A stretch of DNA of 64,000 nt from Chloranthus sessilifolius. Taxonomy: Eukaryota > Streptophyta > Magnoliopsida > Chloranthales > Chloranthaceae. Each line of letters begins with the position of its first letter. The first letter of the stretch is position 1. Under the pieces are notes generated by a model. The model was given only the letters and a program-made list of their open reading frames with translations. It searched no databases and had not been told where the DNA came from. Positions 22,227 to 34,838 of this stretch are shown piece after piece. Made by a program: the position numbers and the translations under genes. The DNA is taken from the NCBI GenBank assembly GCA_021018995.1, contig CM037588.1, positions 96,384,765-96,448,764 of the forward strand, in the 5' to 3' direction.

Positions 22227-23871
22227 TGACATCGCCTTACCCTCTGCCATCCCATAGGGGAGGAAGGAGAAAGCTTTACGGGTCCCATCCGAGGCATCCG
22301 TACCCCACCTGCCACTAGGCCATGTCGTGGGCAGTGGATCCGGCATACGCCGATCCCGACTCATCCCCATTACATTCCCCAACTCCTTCCCATGTAGAAG
22401 AGATGTTCATATCCATTCTCCTCACCCAATCCCCATTTACCGTCATCGGGCCCTTCTGTGCACCCGTTTTCCCATTCACCACCGCTCAAATTGCTCAAAA
22501 TTAATCGCCCCATTCCCCATCCTTTTCCCAAGCCATGCCCAATTCTTCCATATCCACTCCCCACTTCCCCTCCAATCCAATCCCACCACATATATCCCCG
22601 TCTACCCAGGTCATGGCCAATTTTCCCAGCCCGTCCCCCATGCACAATTTTCTCCCATTCACATCCAACATACCCCATATTCCCCCCACTTCCACCATAC
22701 CCAATTTTCCACATCCATCCACACAACATACATCCCAACCCTCCACATCCAACCTAAAATTTTACTCCACATCCAATCCTCATAACCCCCATTTTCCTAC
22801 ATACACCCAAGCAATGCCCAATTTATCTCAATCCCCTCCAAATACACCTCATTTCCCCTCATTCACCCAAAATCCACCACATTTCCCTCCATCTACCCGG
22901 GTCATGCCCAATTTTTTCAAATCTACCCAAACAATGCCCAACTTTCCCTCATCAACCATGCACAATTTTCCCACCTCTACCTAGGTCATGCCCATTTTCT
23001 CTTATACAACCCCCTCATTAGGTGACCCATCCACTTCCAACCCCATACCCAATCCAATGTCAATGATGGAGGCCATGGTGAAATCCTACACCATTTGGAA
23101 GGCCTCCCAAAGCCATCCTCATCCACCCCAAATGTCCAATCCCCAACAAATCCTTCAAAATATCCACTCCCCATTCCCTCAAAATCCTAATCAACCTTCC
23201 ATTGTCCATACAATCCAAGGTGCCCATCAACCATGGGGCCATTTGAGCAGCCTTCAATGCCCCACACCTTATACCTAAGCCCATAAAGGCCCAATACCCC
23301 AAGCCCCTCAAGGCCCCACACCCTATACCCAAGCCCATAAAGGCCCAATGGCCCAACCGAACAAGGCCCAATACCCCAAGCCCATCAAGGCCCAATTCCC
23401 CAAGCCCATTGAGGCCCAATACCCCAAGGCCTAATAGTCCAAGCCCATCAAGGCCCAATACCCTAGGCCGAAGCCCATCAAAGCCCCATGCCCTATACCC
23501 AGGTCCACCAAGGCCCAAACCTGGGAGGCCCCATTTACCAACCCTTCATCATTCCCCCAATATCCCACATTCACTTACACCAACAAGTCCCCATTCATCC
23601 TCAAATTACAACCCCATTATTCCCAATTCCTCAAATGGAGATGAGCCCCATCCATCCATGTCCATCATACCCATCCCAACACGGGAACCCATCTCTAATC
23701 ATCCAAAATCCCCAATTTTTACATCCTATTACCCATTCACTCATTCTCTAAAATTCCCAAAATATACAATGGACTCTTCAAGCACCTGCCCAAACCCACC
23801 ATTCACTCATCCCGTCACCCCACAAACCACTACTCAAAGCTTTCCCTATCTGCAATGGACCCATCAGACCC
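22227..23871 (+). pseudogene. C-rich, proline/histidine/serine-rich coding region of the Tat/Ogre-like element
   Basis: From MTSPYPPPSHRGG onwards, the plus strand is strongly C-rich for 1.6 kb and all three forward frames give P/S/H/N/T-rich low-complexity peptide. The frame family starting near 22227 has the best claim because it shares its start with the copy in unit 1. No catalytic or structural motif is visible. It could be a disordered N-terminal gag extension or an accessory ORF. The right end is set by insertion of element E. The long minus-strand frames (G- and L-rich) are mirror images of this composition. Confidence 0.4.
23275..23530 (+). repeat. Minisatellite of about 23-25 bp
   Basis: About ten imperfect copies of a unit like aaggcccaataccccaagcc plus ccatc. 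In one forward frame each unit reads approximately KAQYPKPI. It lies inside the C-rich region. Confidence 0.8.
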
Positions 23872-26800
23872 TGTTAGTCATTGTTTCATGCCACACTTTA
23901 CCCTTTAAAACTGGATTTTGCTAAGACTCCGGGTAGTTAATAATTGCTTTTTAGTGTTGATTTGCAGTGAGGAAGTAATTGCAGCCTTAGTGTAATTTTT
24001 AGTTAAAAAGTGTCATTTAGAGGAGTTTTGGAATCAATCCACAGCTGAGAATGAGAGATGAATGGAATGGCTTCAGCCCTAAGCACGTTAGAGGTGTTTT
24101 GAGGGTCACTTACAGCAGCTACATGTCAGATGGATGCAATGCATTCTCAAAGGGCTGCAATGAACACACTTGAACAACAGCTACACCTTCAGCTTTGTGC
24201 ACAAAACTGCACAATAGATGTGGCCATGAGTGAACACTTATCAAATGGTGCCCCTGTCAAGCAAGCCATGCAATTACAGCTGCACAACTACAACCATCTT
24301 CCTGAGCAGATGAAGCAGGCATTTAATGCTTTTGATAGGTATACAGCAGCTGCACCTCACGAATTAGTGCTTAAATAGAAGCACACATGGAACCTGTAGA
24401 GTGGTGGTTTGCAAAGAACTCCATTTTGTCATGATGAACCATGTGCTGAACTAATCTATCAAAGGGGTGAGAAATTGGTTTCAGCATCCTATAATGGAGC
24501 AGCACACCAACCAACCTTGTCTCAGTACCTATCGATTTCTGCATGCAGCTTCAGAACCGCCCTTTAATCCTCTCGAATGGCAGCTGAATAGACCTCTATC
24601 CTGCCGACAAGATGTAGCATTAAACCTATCAAGCATGTGCACTCCAAAGCTGTCAAGTTGCACCATCACAGTTGTCAACAATATCTCGATGTGCAGTAAA
24701 GACCCCCAGCCAAACTAGTCGACAACTATTTGGATATGCAGCTCCAACCTGTCGAATTGCAACCTCTCCAGCTTCAGAACCTAACGAAAAGGTCTTGTAT
24801 ACCTTCAGCTAAGCTGCTCCATCCTCCCATGATACCTGTCAACCTTTTAGTGCACCAACCTCTCAAGAATCCTAGCTACAGCCCCTCAATCCTCTCGACT
24901 TATTAAGCTTCAGCAAAACTAGCATCCTCTAGAAACCTTGCTACAGAAACTTCCCATTCCTGTCGACACCTTCCTCAGTAGCTAACCTGTCGACCATTTA
25001 AATGCCAAAACCTGTCAACTGGTTCAACAGCAGCTTGGAATCTCCCATTAAAACCTCTCGAAATGCAGCCCTGTACTCAATCCTCTCGACACGCATGTAG
25101 AGCTTCAGTGAACTTGCCAATCAGCAATCTTCAAATGCCTTTAAACCTGTCGACCGTTTTAGTTCATATCCTATCGAGCTTTGAAATCAACTTAGCCAAT
25201 CCTCTCGACTAGCATCCTTTGAACCTCACGAGCAGTAGCTGCCCCATCCTACCATCAACCTATCGACTGGTGCAACTCCCAAACATCCAAACCTATCGAC
25301 ACCTTCAGCCCTTTATCCTCATAAACCTCTCGACTTGAAATAACATGCATCCTCTTGACATTAAAATGTAGCCAATCCTCCCATGCATCCTCACGACACC
25401 TTCAGCTACCATGCACCATTGTACCTATCGACCATATGTTGTAGCAACCTCCCAAACCTCTCGAGAACCCCAGCTGCAGTCCCTTGTGACCTCTCGACAT
25501 CTACTTCAGCAAGCACCTCAATCCTATCGAGATCGTCTCCATGCAGCGCAACCTGTCAAGTAGAAGGTGAAACCTACAGAAGCTGTCGATCTTCTAACCT
25601 CTTGCTCCAGCAACCTCTCAACCATCAACTCCCAACCTCCCACATCTGCTTGACACCTTGCTGAAGCAGTTGCCCATCCTCCCATATATCCTATCGACTT
25701 CAGCAGGCAACTATCTTCCATCCTCACAAAATACACCTGAAGCTACAACCATCTAAAATTGCAATCTAAAGCCAATACTCCTCTACTGCAATCTCCATGT
25801 CTGCAACTAATCAAGCTCAGGCCCATCAAACTCCATTGAGTTTCAGCCGACCATTTATAGAGAATATTGTAGGAGCACTTGTAAGAGACCAGCAGGTTAT
25901 TGAATCAAGTTCCATTTGGGGCTGCTTTGGTAATAAACAGTAGGAGTTACATTAGGCTGTTTGGAAATAATAGCAGCATGGATATTTTAGGGCAGCCAAT
26001 AGAGTGATTAATTTGTGAGCATTCTCAGCATTTTGTGTATAATTATTTGAGGAGTGCAGCTGTGAATATTAATGGAAAGCAGGGATAGTTTTGGAAATTG
26101 CAAAAATCACAAAGGAGGTTTGCACATGGGCAATAACTGATTCCAAATATTTGGCGGGAAGCTTCAGCTGAGCACAACAAAACCAAATCCATTTCTTCTC
26201 TCTGATTGGTTGAAATGCTAAGCACATGGATTAGCATGAAATTCTCTCCTTTGATTGGCTGCAATGTAAAGCACTTGGATCACTTCATTTGTATAAATAA
26301 GAATCCTTGCTGCTATAATTTCTCAGCAAGGAATCCATAGAATAGCTTTGGTTCTCCTTAGCTCATTTAGGTTTAGTTTAGATTTTATTTTTCCTTTCTC
26401 TCTCTAATCTAGCCTATTGGATTGGATCTAGATAGCAGCTCAAATCTAGTTTATAATTGTCAATAAGTCTGTAAATTCATTGTGAAGAGCTCCGGATCAT
26501 GCACAGACTGTAGGCTTGAGGCTGATCATTGTAAGTTTTGTTTGGTCAATGAAATGCTATTTTTAAAGTCCCATTAGATATGTAATTTTTCTATTCAATT
26601 GCTTTAGATTTTTCCAGATCTGATGCACCTATCGTTGCCTGAGCTTGTAGCCTTGCAACCATAGTGCTTGCAGTAATTTTCATGTTCTAATCTTCATCCT
26701 CACTGCTGGATTAAATCTCTAGGATTATTTGTGACCATTCAAGTGGACAGATCATACCTTTAGAACTAACCCAGAAGTGAAGGTGGATGTGGATCCTTCC

Positions 26801-27626
26801 TCTTTGCACTTGTGCTTGAAGCCAAGTGAAAGATTGTAGCAGATCCGACTCTTGCTTTGATTTCCATACCTGTTTTCCGTGAAGAGATCTAGAATTATGC
26901 AGAGATTGCAGCCTTGAGAGCTAGGGCATTGCAGCTGTTTGAAGCAATGTCCAGCTGAGTTTAGATTCCTAAATAATCTATGATTTCTAGTGGTTCTCAC
27001 TAGATCTACATAGATTATTTGATCCTATGGTTGTAAGTGCTTGTAGCCTTACAAGCATAGTGGCTGCAATGGTTTTAATGTTTCAATTTGAACCTTGGGA
27101 TTGGATGAAATCTATAGGATGATTTGTGACCATTTAAGTGGACAGCCCATACCCTTAAGATTAGTTCAAGCCTTTGGTTTGATTTGAATTCTCCTACCGT
27201 GCACTTGAGCTTATAGCCAAGTGAAGGATAGCTGCAAATTCACATATCTTGATCTGATTTGCAATGAGAACCAGTCCCTAGCTACCTATTTCTTACCATC
27301 TTATATTTTATTTTACCATCCATCTTCCTCCATCTTTTAGAATTAGTTTTATACTTATATTTTGTAGATTAGATCTAGTGACGCCTGAAAAACTCTCTTT
27401 CGTTCTTAGATTTAGGCTATAATTGCCAGATCTGGAGGTCTACTATATACCCTCTAGGTTTAGATCACTACCCCGTATGGGAAAAACTCTTACTTATAAA
27501 AATTTGACCCTGTATCTTGCAGTTCTAGGATATTTTAGATGTGCTGAATCCAATCCTTTATTTTAGTTTGATTTTAATTTGTCTTTATCATTACACAATA
27601 AATCAGCACACTAGAATTCCCTAATA
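23872..27626 (+). repeat. Left LTR of element E (about 3.75 kb)
   Basis: Starts TGTTAGTCATTG and ends ctaata just before the leader word agttttt. It contains the TCGAC array (24580-25740), TATAAATA at 26292-26299, and two copies of the tgtgaccatt...gtggacag block (26729 and 27123) that are also duplicated in the Athila LTRs. Collinear with 30735-33801. Unusually long for this group because of the array. Confidence 0.85.
24580..25740 (+). repeat. Array of (C/T)CT(C/G/A)TCGAC motifs in E's left LTR
   Basis: Several dozen words of the type cctctcgac, cctgtcgac and cctatcgac, spaced about 20-40 bp, separated by gcagc/cagcttc-rich spacers. Many copies show TCGAC changed to TCAAC or TTGAC, as expected from CpG decay. 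The same array is at 31390-32620 in the right LTR. Confidence 0.85.
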
Positions 27627-27632
27627 AGTTTT

Positions 27633-27650
27633 TGGTGCCACTGCCGGGGA
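27633..27650 (+). other. Primer binding site of element E, tRNA-Asp type
   Basis: TGGTGCCACTGCCGGGGA resembles the complement of tRNA-Asp (TGGCGCCGTTGCCGGGGA), the usual Athila primer, and lies 6 nt after the LTR. Confidence 0.75.
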
Positions 27651-30600
27651 GTTTTGATCTAGGTAGTAGATCTGAGTTTTTCATTTTTGTAGATCTGATT
27701 TGTTAGTTTTTATTGCTATTTTGTTTTAGATTTTTATATTTCATTTCAACTGTTTGAATAAATGCCTACTGCAGTTTTTATATAGAAAATCTGTTTTAAA
27801 CTATACTAATGCTGAATTTTCTGAGTTTTTATTCTTTGCCTTCTAGCCATTTGATTAAATGTTGTCTTTGCCTTTTTGCATTTTTGAAGAAATAAGGCAG
27901 TAGCCTGAGTTTTTTTCTTTTGATTTTACTGTACTTGAATAAGGTACTGCTGCATTTTTTGAATTTTTGCAGATTTGGAGCAGCTGCCAAACAAGGAGCA
28001 AATGAATTGCAGTAGGAATTGATCTACCTGAGTTTGCATCCCCTTCTCCTTTGCATTTATTTTTAAAATTTTAAATTCTTGAGAACCAGCAGTTTTGCTG
28101 TCTTTGATGTTTGTTTTGATTATAATTTCTGCTATCTTTTAGGCATGCTGATTTTTTTTTACAAAACCACATAAAAAAAAAAAAAGAAAATGTCAATACA
28201 AATACAAAATTTCTTATTTCTTTCTTATTATTTTTCAGCAGTAGTAAATAAGGGCTCTTGTTAAGCCCCGACTGATAAAAAACATATCAAAAGTAAAAAA
28301 ATATAAAAACATAAAAATAATTTCTCTAGATGGGCTGTTTTCCATTGCCTTTATTCATTTTCCCCCATCTGGAACTGCTGAGATCATGGTTTTTAATTTT
28401 GAGGTTTCATGAAGGTTAATGAGCAGTGGATCATGTTTTTGCATTGAAAATTCAATGGAGCTTCTGATTTTATTTTCTTTCGAAATCTTTCACCATAAAT
28501 GAATCTCAGCTGTGTATGAATCCTGTTTTTATTTGTGTACATCCATGCTTTATCATTTTAAAATTCATATTGATTCATACACATTCTCAGCAATTTCTCA
28601 GTTCAACACACACAGAGGATTTTTCTTTTGCCTTGGGGACCTTACCTTGACATTGATGATTCATGATTTTGTCTTAGGATTTTTTTGTTTTTAGGAATTT
28701 AGTTTAAATACTGTGTTAGTTTGCTGATTTTCTTTGTCTTAGGTTAATATGTGTCCTAGTTTTACTGATTTTCTACATTTTTATAGTTTTGTATTCAGTT
28801 CCTTAATTTTGTTTTGTTGCTTCTCTTGTTATTAGCAGTAGTTTCTTTTCATTTGTATAGAAGTTCTTTTATTTTTCTGTTCATATATTCAATTTTTAAC
28901 TTTTATTTTGTAGCAGTTCTAGCATTGTTTTGCTATTTTTCTATTGTAACAGTAATTTTCCTGCATTTGTATACCAGTTTTTCTATATTCAGTTTTGCAA
29001 TTTTTGCTGCATATAGCTTGGATTTTTCTGCTTATTTTTCTTTCTTCTTTTACCCTGCTACCCCTGGTTACTCAGTGTGTAAACATTGAGCACAATGTTC
29101 ATCATAGGTTTGGGGGTATGGCAGGTATGCCAATGAAATAAGTTAATGCTAGTACAGCTATGTTGAAATTGTTTTTGAAAATAAAGTGATTTCCCACCTG
29201 ATTTTTTTTAAAAAGGGGAAATTAAAAACTTTTTGAAACTGAAGTGTGATGTAGTTCTAACATTTGTCATGAAGCAAATGTCAAGAATTTTCAAAAATTA
29301 ATGCTTAGTGAACTTGAAAAGAGAGAAAATTGTGAGGATATACCCCAGGAATTTGATGGAAGGCCATAACCAGTGAGATTTGGGTTTGAAAAACTTTCTT
29401 TGAAGAGTGTCTTGGCAATTTTTCTGCTCTAAGGACTGATTAGATCTAGTTTTGTTCACTAGAAGTTAGACAAATCCAAATTGAAATAGCTTGATAGCAT
29501 TTATGACATTGAGGACATCCCTTGAACAGTTTGAGCTTAAAATATCCTTACCCTTTGAACTGCCCTTGATAGACACCATTTGAGCCTTAAAAATCTAAGT
29601 TTTTCTTTAATAAAAACAAAAAAAAATTGAACCCAAAACCCCCTTGACCTATTTCAGTTCACCCTCAATCTGAGAAATCAGGAAATGGAAGGAGAAGTGA
29701 GGTTAGAGGAGCAAGGTTTGACATTTGGTTGAAAGAGAAGAAAGCACATTTGGTGACAGCTGTGGCATTCCAACCCATAAATTTTTTTTTTTGGAAAAAT
29801 ACAAAAGAAAGACATACAAAAAGAAAGAAAAACAGAAAAGCAAAACAAAAATATGAGAGAGAAGTCATTTCATTAGATATTTTGAAAAAGATGAGTTGAA
29901 GCTGGCCACTTTGGCTCTGAAAATTCAAAAAGAAGATGGAACTATGCTGAAATGAAGGATGTGAAGATGCAAATCACCTCCTTACCTTACTGATTTCTCT
30001 AATTTGAATCCTTTTATTCCCTTTTATTCTTTATAAAATTCACTCATAAGCCACATTACAAGCCAATAAAAAGTCCTTACTGATCGGAAATAGATTGAGC
30101 TGTCATGTGGAGAGGAGGATGTGTGTAATCTATGGTGAAAAGAGTTAGAGAATTTCAGAAATTGAAGCAATACCTATGCTCATGCTTATTGTCCTATTTG
30201 AGGGCTGTAACTGCTCTTGAGCAGTGTGAAATGATGCACCCTTCTATTTTTATTGTGAGTGACAGCCCTGGTAAAACTTGGGTCTGAAATCCAATTTGTT
30301 TGGGGTAATATCAAAACAGAATTCTCGAATAACAGGTGAACTCTGCATTAATTTTCATGGACAATGCCTTGACATAAGATGATTGATGGTGAAGGAATTG
30401 CAGCAGAATTTCGGTTTTAAACTGATGTTTTTTCCACTGAGAATCCTCTAAAAATTGAATGGACAAGGTGTGGAATGAATTTTATTTTAGTTGAACTCTG
30501 TTTTAGCATGTTGCATTAATATTAACTAATTTTATTAGGAAAGTTTGTGGGTACCTTCACTGAAAACCCTCAGGAGACTCCACTTCTCCACTAGGGATCA

Positions 30601-30721
30601 CCAAGGGGGTTAAAAGGCTTGGTGCATGTGCCAAATGCACCCGTGTTCCCTACAAAAGTGGCATTTAATTTTATATGGTAGTTGTTTTAAATTTCACTTT
30701 GCTCGAGGACTAGCAAAGGTT
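27651..30721 (+). other. Non-coding internal region of element E
   Basis: The first part (to about 29080) is T-rich leader-like sequence; its segment at 28250-28340 (gggctcttgttaagccccg and A-rich flank) is also found inverted in D near 37260-37310. The rest (29085-30721) is the Athila-type 3' UTR, with the cataggtttgggggtatgg block at 29103 and the conserved hairpin at 30567-30596. No frame over 100 codons and no gag/pol similarity is seen. Confidence 0.75.
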
Positions 30722-30734
30722 AGGTTTGGGGGTG
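30722..30734 (+). other. Polypurine tract of element E
   Basis: aggtttgggggtg immediately precedes the right LTR, as in A and B. Confidence 0.8.
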
Positions 30735-33700
30735 TATTAGTCACTATTTTATGCCACATATTACCCTTTAAACCTGCCTTTTGCTAAGCCTCCTAGTAGT
30801 TAATAATTTCTTTTAAGTGTTCATTTGCAGTGAGGAAGTAATTGCAGCCTTAGTGCAATTTTCAGTTAAAAAGTGTCATTTAGAGGAGTTTTGGAATCAA
30901 TCCACAGCTGAGAATGAGAGATAAATGGAATGGCTTCAGCCCTGGGCACATTGGAGGTGTTTTGAGGGTCACTTATAGCAGCTACATGTTAGATGGCTGC
31001 AAAGCATTCTCAAAAGGCTGCAATGAACACCCTTGAACAACAGCTACACCTTCAGATTTGTGCAAAAAACTGCACAACAGATGTGGCCATGAGTGAACAC
31101 CTATCAAATGGTTCACCTATCATGCAAGCCATGCAATTACAGCTGAATAGCTACAACCATTTTCTTAAGTAGATGAAGTTGGCATTTAATGCTTTTGATT
31201 GGTATACAACAGTTGCACCTCGCAAATTAGTGTTGAAACAGAAGCACACATGGAACCTGTAGAGTGGTGGTTTGCAAAGAACTCCATTTTGTCACGATGA
31301 ACTAGGTGCTGAACTAATTTGTCAAAGGGGTGAGAAATTGGTTTCAGCATCCTATCAAATGGAGCTGCACACCAGACAACCTGCGTTCAGTACCTATCGA
31401 TTGCTGCATGCAGCTTCAGAACCGCCCTTCAATCCACTTGAATGGCAACTGAATAGCCGTCTATCCTGTCGATAAGATGTAGCTTTAAACCTATCAAGCA
31501 TGTGCACTCTAAAGCTGTCAAGTTGCACCATCACAGCTGCCAACAATCTCTCGATGTGCAGTAAAGACCCCCAGCCAAACATGTCGACAGCTATTTGGAT
31601 ATGCAGCTCCAACCTGTCAAAGTGCAGCCTCTCCAGCTTCAGAACCTCATGAAAAGGTTTTGTATACCTTCAGCTAAGCTGCTCCATCCTCCCATGATAC
31701 CCGCCGACTTTTTAGTGCACCAACCTCTCGAGAATCCTAGCTGCAGACCCTCAATCCTCTCGACCTATTAAGCTTCAGCAAGACCAACATCCTCTCGAAA
31801 CCTTGCTACAAGAACCCCCCAATCCTGTCGACACCTTCCTCAGCAGCTAACATGTTGACCATTTAAATGCCAAAACCTATCGACTGGTTCAACATCAGCT
31901 TGCAATCTCCCAATAAAACCTCTTGAAATGCAGCCCTATACTCAATCCTCTCGACACACATGTAGAGCTTCAGTGAACCTGTCGATCAGCAATCTTTAAA
32001 TGCCTTTAAACCTGTCGACCATTTTAGTTCAGATCCTGTCGAGCTTTGAAATCCAGCTAGCCAATCCTCTCGACCATCATACTTTGAACCTCACGACCAG
32101 CAGCTGCTCCATCCTACCATCAACCAATCGACTGGTGCAACTCCCAAACATCCAAACCTGTCAACACCTTCAGCCCTTTATCCTCATAAACCTCTCGACT
32201 TGAAATAGCATGCATCCTCTCGACATTTAAATGCAGCCATTCCTCCCATGCATCCTCACGACACCTTCAACTACCATGCACCATTGTACCTATTGACCAT
32301 ATGCTGCAGCAACCTCCCAAACCTCTTGAGAACCCCAACTGCAGTCCCTTCTGACCTCTCGACATCTACTTTAGCAAGCACCTCAATCCTTTAGAGATCG
32401 TCTCCATGCAGCCCAACTTGTCAAGTAGAAGTGAAACCTACAGAAGCTGTCGATCTTCTAACCTCTTGCTCCAGCAACCTCTCAACCATCAACTCCCAAC
32501 ATCCCACATCTGCTCCCCACCTTGCTGATGCAGTTGCCCATCCTCCCATATATCCTATAGACTTCAGCAGGCAGCTATCTTTCATCCTCACGAAATATAC
32601 CTGAAGCTGCAGCCATCCAAAATTGCAATCTAAAGCCAATACTCCAATGCTGTAATCTCCATGTTTGTAAATAATCAAGCTCAGGCCCATCAAACTCCAT
32701 TGAGTGTCAGCCGACCATTTATATAGAATATTGCAGGAGCGCTTGCAAGAGACCAGCATGTTATTGAATCGGGTTCTATTTGGGGCTGCTTTGGTAATAA
32801 ACAGCAGGAGTTACATTGGGCTGTTTTGAAATAATAGCAGCAAGGGTATTTTGGGGCAGCCAATAGAATGATTAATTTGTGAGCATTCTCAGAATTTTGT
32901 GTATAATTATTTGAGGAGTGCAGCTGCAAATATTAATGGACAACAGGGATAGTTTTTGAAACTGCAAAAATCACAAAGGTGGTCTGCACATGGGCAATAA
33001 CTGATTCCAAATATTTGGCGTGAAGCTTCAACTGAGCACAACAAAATCAGATCCATTTCCTCTCTCTGATTGGTTGAAATGCTAAGCACATGGATTAGCA
33101 TGAAATTCTCTCTTCTGATTGGCTGCAATCCAAAGCACTTGGATCACTTTATTTGTATAAATAAGATTCCTTGCTACTGTAATTTCTCCGCATGGAATCC
33201 ATAGAATAGCTTTGGTTCTCCTTAGCTCATTTAGGTTTAGTTTATATTTTATTTTTCCTTTTTCTCTTATCCTTTCTCTCTCTAATCTAGCCTGTTGGAT
33301 TAGATCTAGATAGCAGCTTAGATCTAGTTTATAATTGTAAATAAGTTTGTAAATTCATTGTGAAGAGCTCCGGATCATCCACAGACTGTAGGCTTGAGGA
33401 AGATCATTGTAAGTTTTGTTTGGTCAATGAAATGCTATTTTTAAAGTCCCATTAGATATGTAATTTTTCTATTTAATTGCTTTAGATTTTTCCAGATCTG
33501 ATGCACCTATGGTTGCCTGAGCTTGTAGCCTTGCTACCATAGTGCTTGCAGTAATTTTTATGTTCTATTCTTCATCCTCATTGCTGGAATAAATCTCTAG
33601 GATGATCTGTGACCATTCAAGTGGACAGATCATACCCTTAAGACTAACCCAGAAATGAAGGTGAATGTGAATCCTTCCTCTTTCCACTTGTGCATGTAGC

Positions 33701-33801
33701 TAAGTGAAAGATTGTAGCAGATCTAACTCTTGCTCTAATTTCCATACCTGTTTTCAGTGAAGAGATCTGGAATTATGCAAAGATTACAGCCTTGAGAGCT
33801 A
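30735..33801 (+). repeat. Right LTR of element E, shortened
   Basis: Collinear with 23872 onward, beginning tattagtcac. TATAAATA is at 33156-33163. Homology stops after ccttgagagcta, about 0.7 kb before the expected end, and gag leader follows. The LTR may therefore belong equally to the element that supplied the gag. Confidence 0.8.
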
Positions 33802-34669
33802 TAGTCTAGTTTTTAGTAAATTTTATTCTACTTGCTGTGAGGTCCTTGATTTTGTTGTGTGTGTGTGTCGTATGCACGGAAGGAGGTCTCTCAATCCCGA
33901 ACTTGTATCGTTAAATCCTGAAATTGAGAGAATTCTAAGTCCTGGTTCTGCAACGCAAAACCCAGCTGAAAATCTGGTAGAAATTGAGATGGGAGAGCAA
34001 CCTAAAACACTTAGGGAGCACAATACACCAGGGGCATATGCATCACCCTCTTACATTCAGCTCTCTAATGTTGTGGGCAGTTACGAGATTAAAGCCTCAA
34101 CCATCCAAATGCTACCAAGTTTTTATGGGCTGAGCAAGGAAGACCCCACCAGCACATAGACCGATTTCTATCATTGTGCACTAATTTTAATATTGCTGGG
34201 TTGGGAGAGGAAGCCACCAAGCTTAGGCTTTTTCCATTTTCACTAAAGGATAAGGCCCAAACATGGCTTTCCTTTCTCCTACCAAACAGCATACAGTCGT
34301 GGAACGATTTTCAATGTCAATTTCTGACCAAAATTTTCTCAATCGGTTGAGAAAAATTTGATGCTTTTCCTCAACCAATTGAGGAAGAGCATCATCTCTT
34401 TTTCTCAATCCCCAACTGAACCAATGCATGAGGCATGGGATAGATTTAGGAAATTGTTGAGGCGGTGCCCACACCCCCAGATCCTTATGTGGCAGCTTGT
34501 ACAAAGCTCCTACCACGGACTTGATGCAAGGAGTAGAGCGATGATTGATGCATCGAGTGGTGGCACATACCTCACCAAAATTGTAGAGGAAGCATGGGAT
34601 TTATTTTAGCTGATTAGTGAAAATTCTCTCCAGCATGAGGCTTTGCCCAGTTATGGCATTTAGCCACCA
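33802..34669 (+). pseudogene. gag: Athila-type gag fragment fused to E's right LTR
   Basis: MGEQPKTLREHNTPGAYASP (start at about 33990) is the same opening as A, B and C gag. LPSFYGLSKEDP, then SFSQSPTEPMHEAWDRFRKL (near 34395) and ASSGGTYLTKIVEEAWDLF (34549-34608) follow. The segment ends before the zinc knuckle, at the boundary with inverted element D. It is more divergent from A/B/C than they are from each other and represents a separate subfamily, possibly the gag-bearing relative of E. Broken in a few places. Confidence 0.8.
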
Positions 34670-34823
34670 GTTATGGCATTGGCACTAAAAGGATGGATGG
34701 TAACACTAAGCTATAATTTCCTGTTATTTACACAAACACACTTAAAAACTATTATTAACCAGCTCAGAGCTCTATTAGAGGCCAAGTTAAAGGGTGAAAA
34801 GTGGTACTTTTCAGAGATTAACA
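34670..34823 (-). repeat. LTR start of element D (family F type)
   Basis: On the minus strand it begins TGTTAATCTCTGAAAAGTACC at 34823 and matches 15129-15290 until about 34670. The polypurine tract (minus strand ttaggtttgggggtg) lies at 34824-34838. Confidence 0.8.
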
Positions 34824-34838
34824 CACCCCCAAACCTAA

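Larger units (their letters stand above)
16156..23871 (+). mobile_element. Tat/Ogre-like Ty3/gypsy element with tandemly duplicated LTR-leader segment
   Basis: The layout is LTR, leader, LTR, leader, coding region. Both LTRs are followed by a primer site resembling the tRNA-Arg type used by Ogre/Tat elements. No pol is present; the element is cut on the right by element E at 23872. The two 3.2-kb units are roughly 5-7% different by eye in a 190-bp sample. The lineage is inferred from the primer site and LTR style only. Confidence 0.65.
23872..33801 (+). mobile_element. Element E: large non-coding Athila-related derivative (LARD-like)
   Basis: Two long LTRs flank an internal region of about 3.1 kb that has a tRNA-Asp type primer site, T-rich leader, Athila-type 3' UTR and polypurine tract, but no gag, pol or accessory ORF. 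This matches the definition of a large retrotransposon derivative. LTRs differ by roughly 7-10% in a 225-bp sample at the start, so it is older than B. The right LTR is shortened and fused to gag of another copy. Target-site repeats cannot be checked for that reason. Confidence 0.8.

Noticed and set aside
22370-22738. 122-codon minus-strand frame rich in glycine and tryptophan
   Set aside because: Mirror image of the C-rich plus-strand region; composition alone keeps it open.
23060-23518. 152-codon minus-strand frame with LGLDGLG-type repeats
   Set aside because: Antisense of the minisatellite at 23275-23530; no start context or partner in other copies.
28814-29089. Hydrophobic 91-codon frame in E's internal region, considered as a membrane protein
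   Set aside because: T-rich DNA gives F/L/I-rich peptide in any frame; no counterpart kept open in D.
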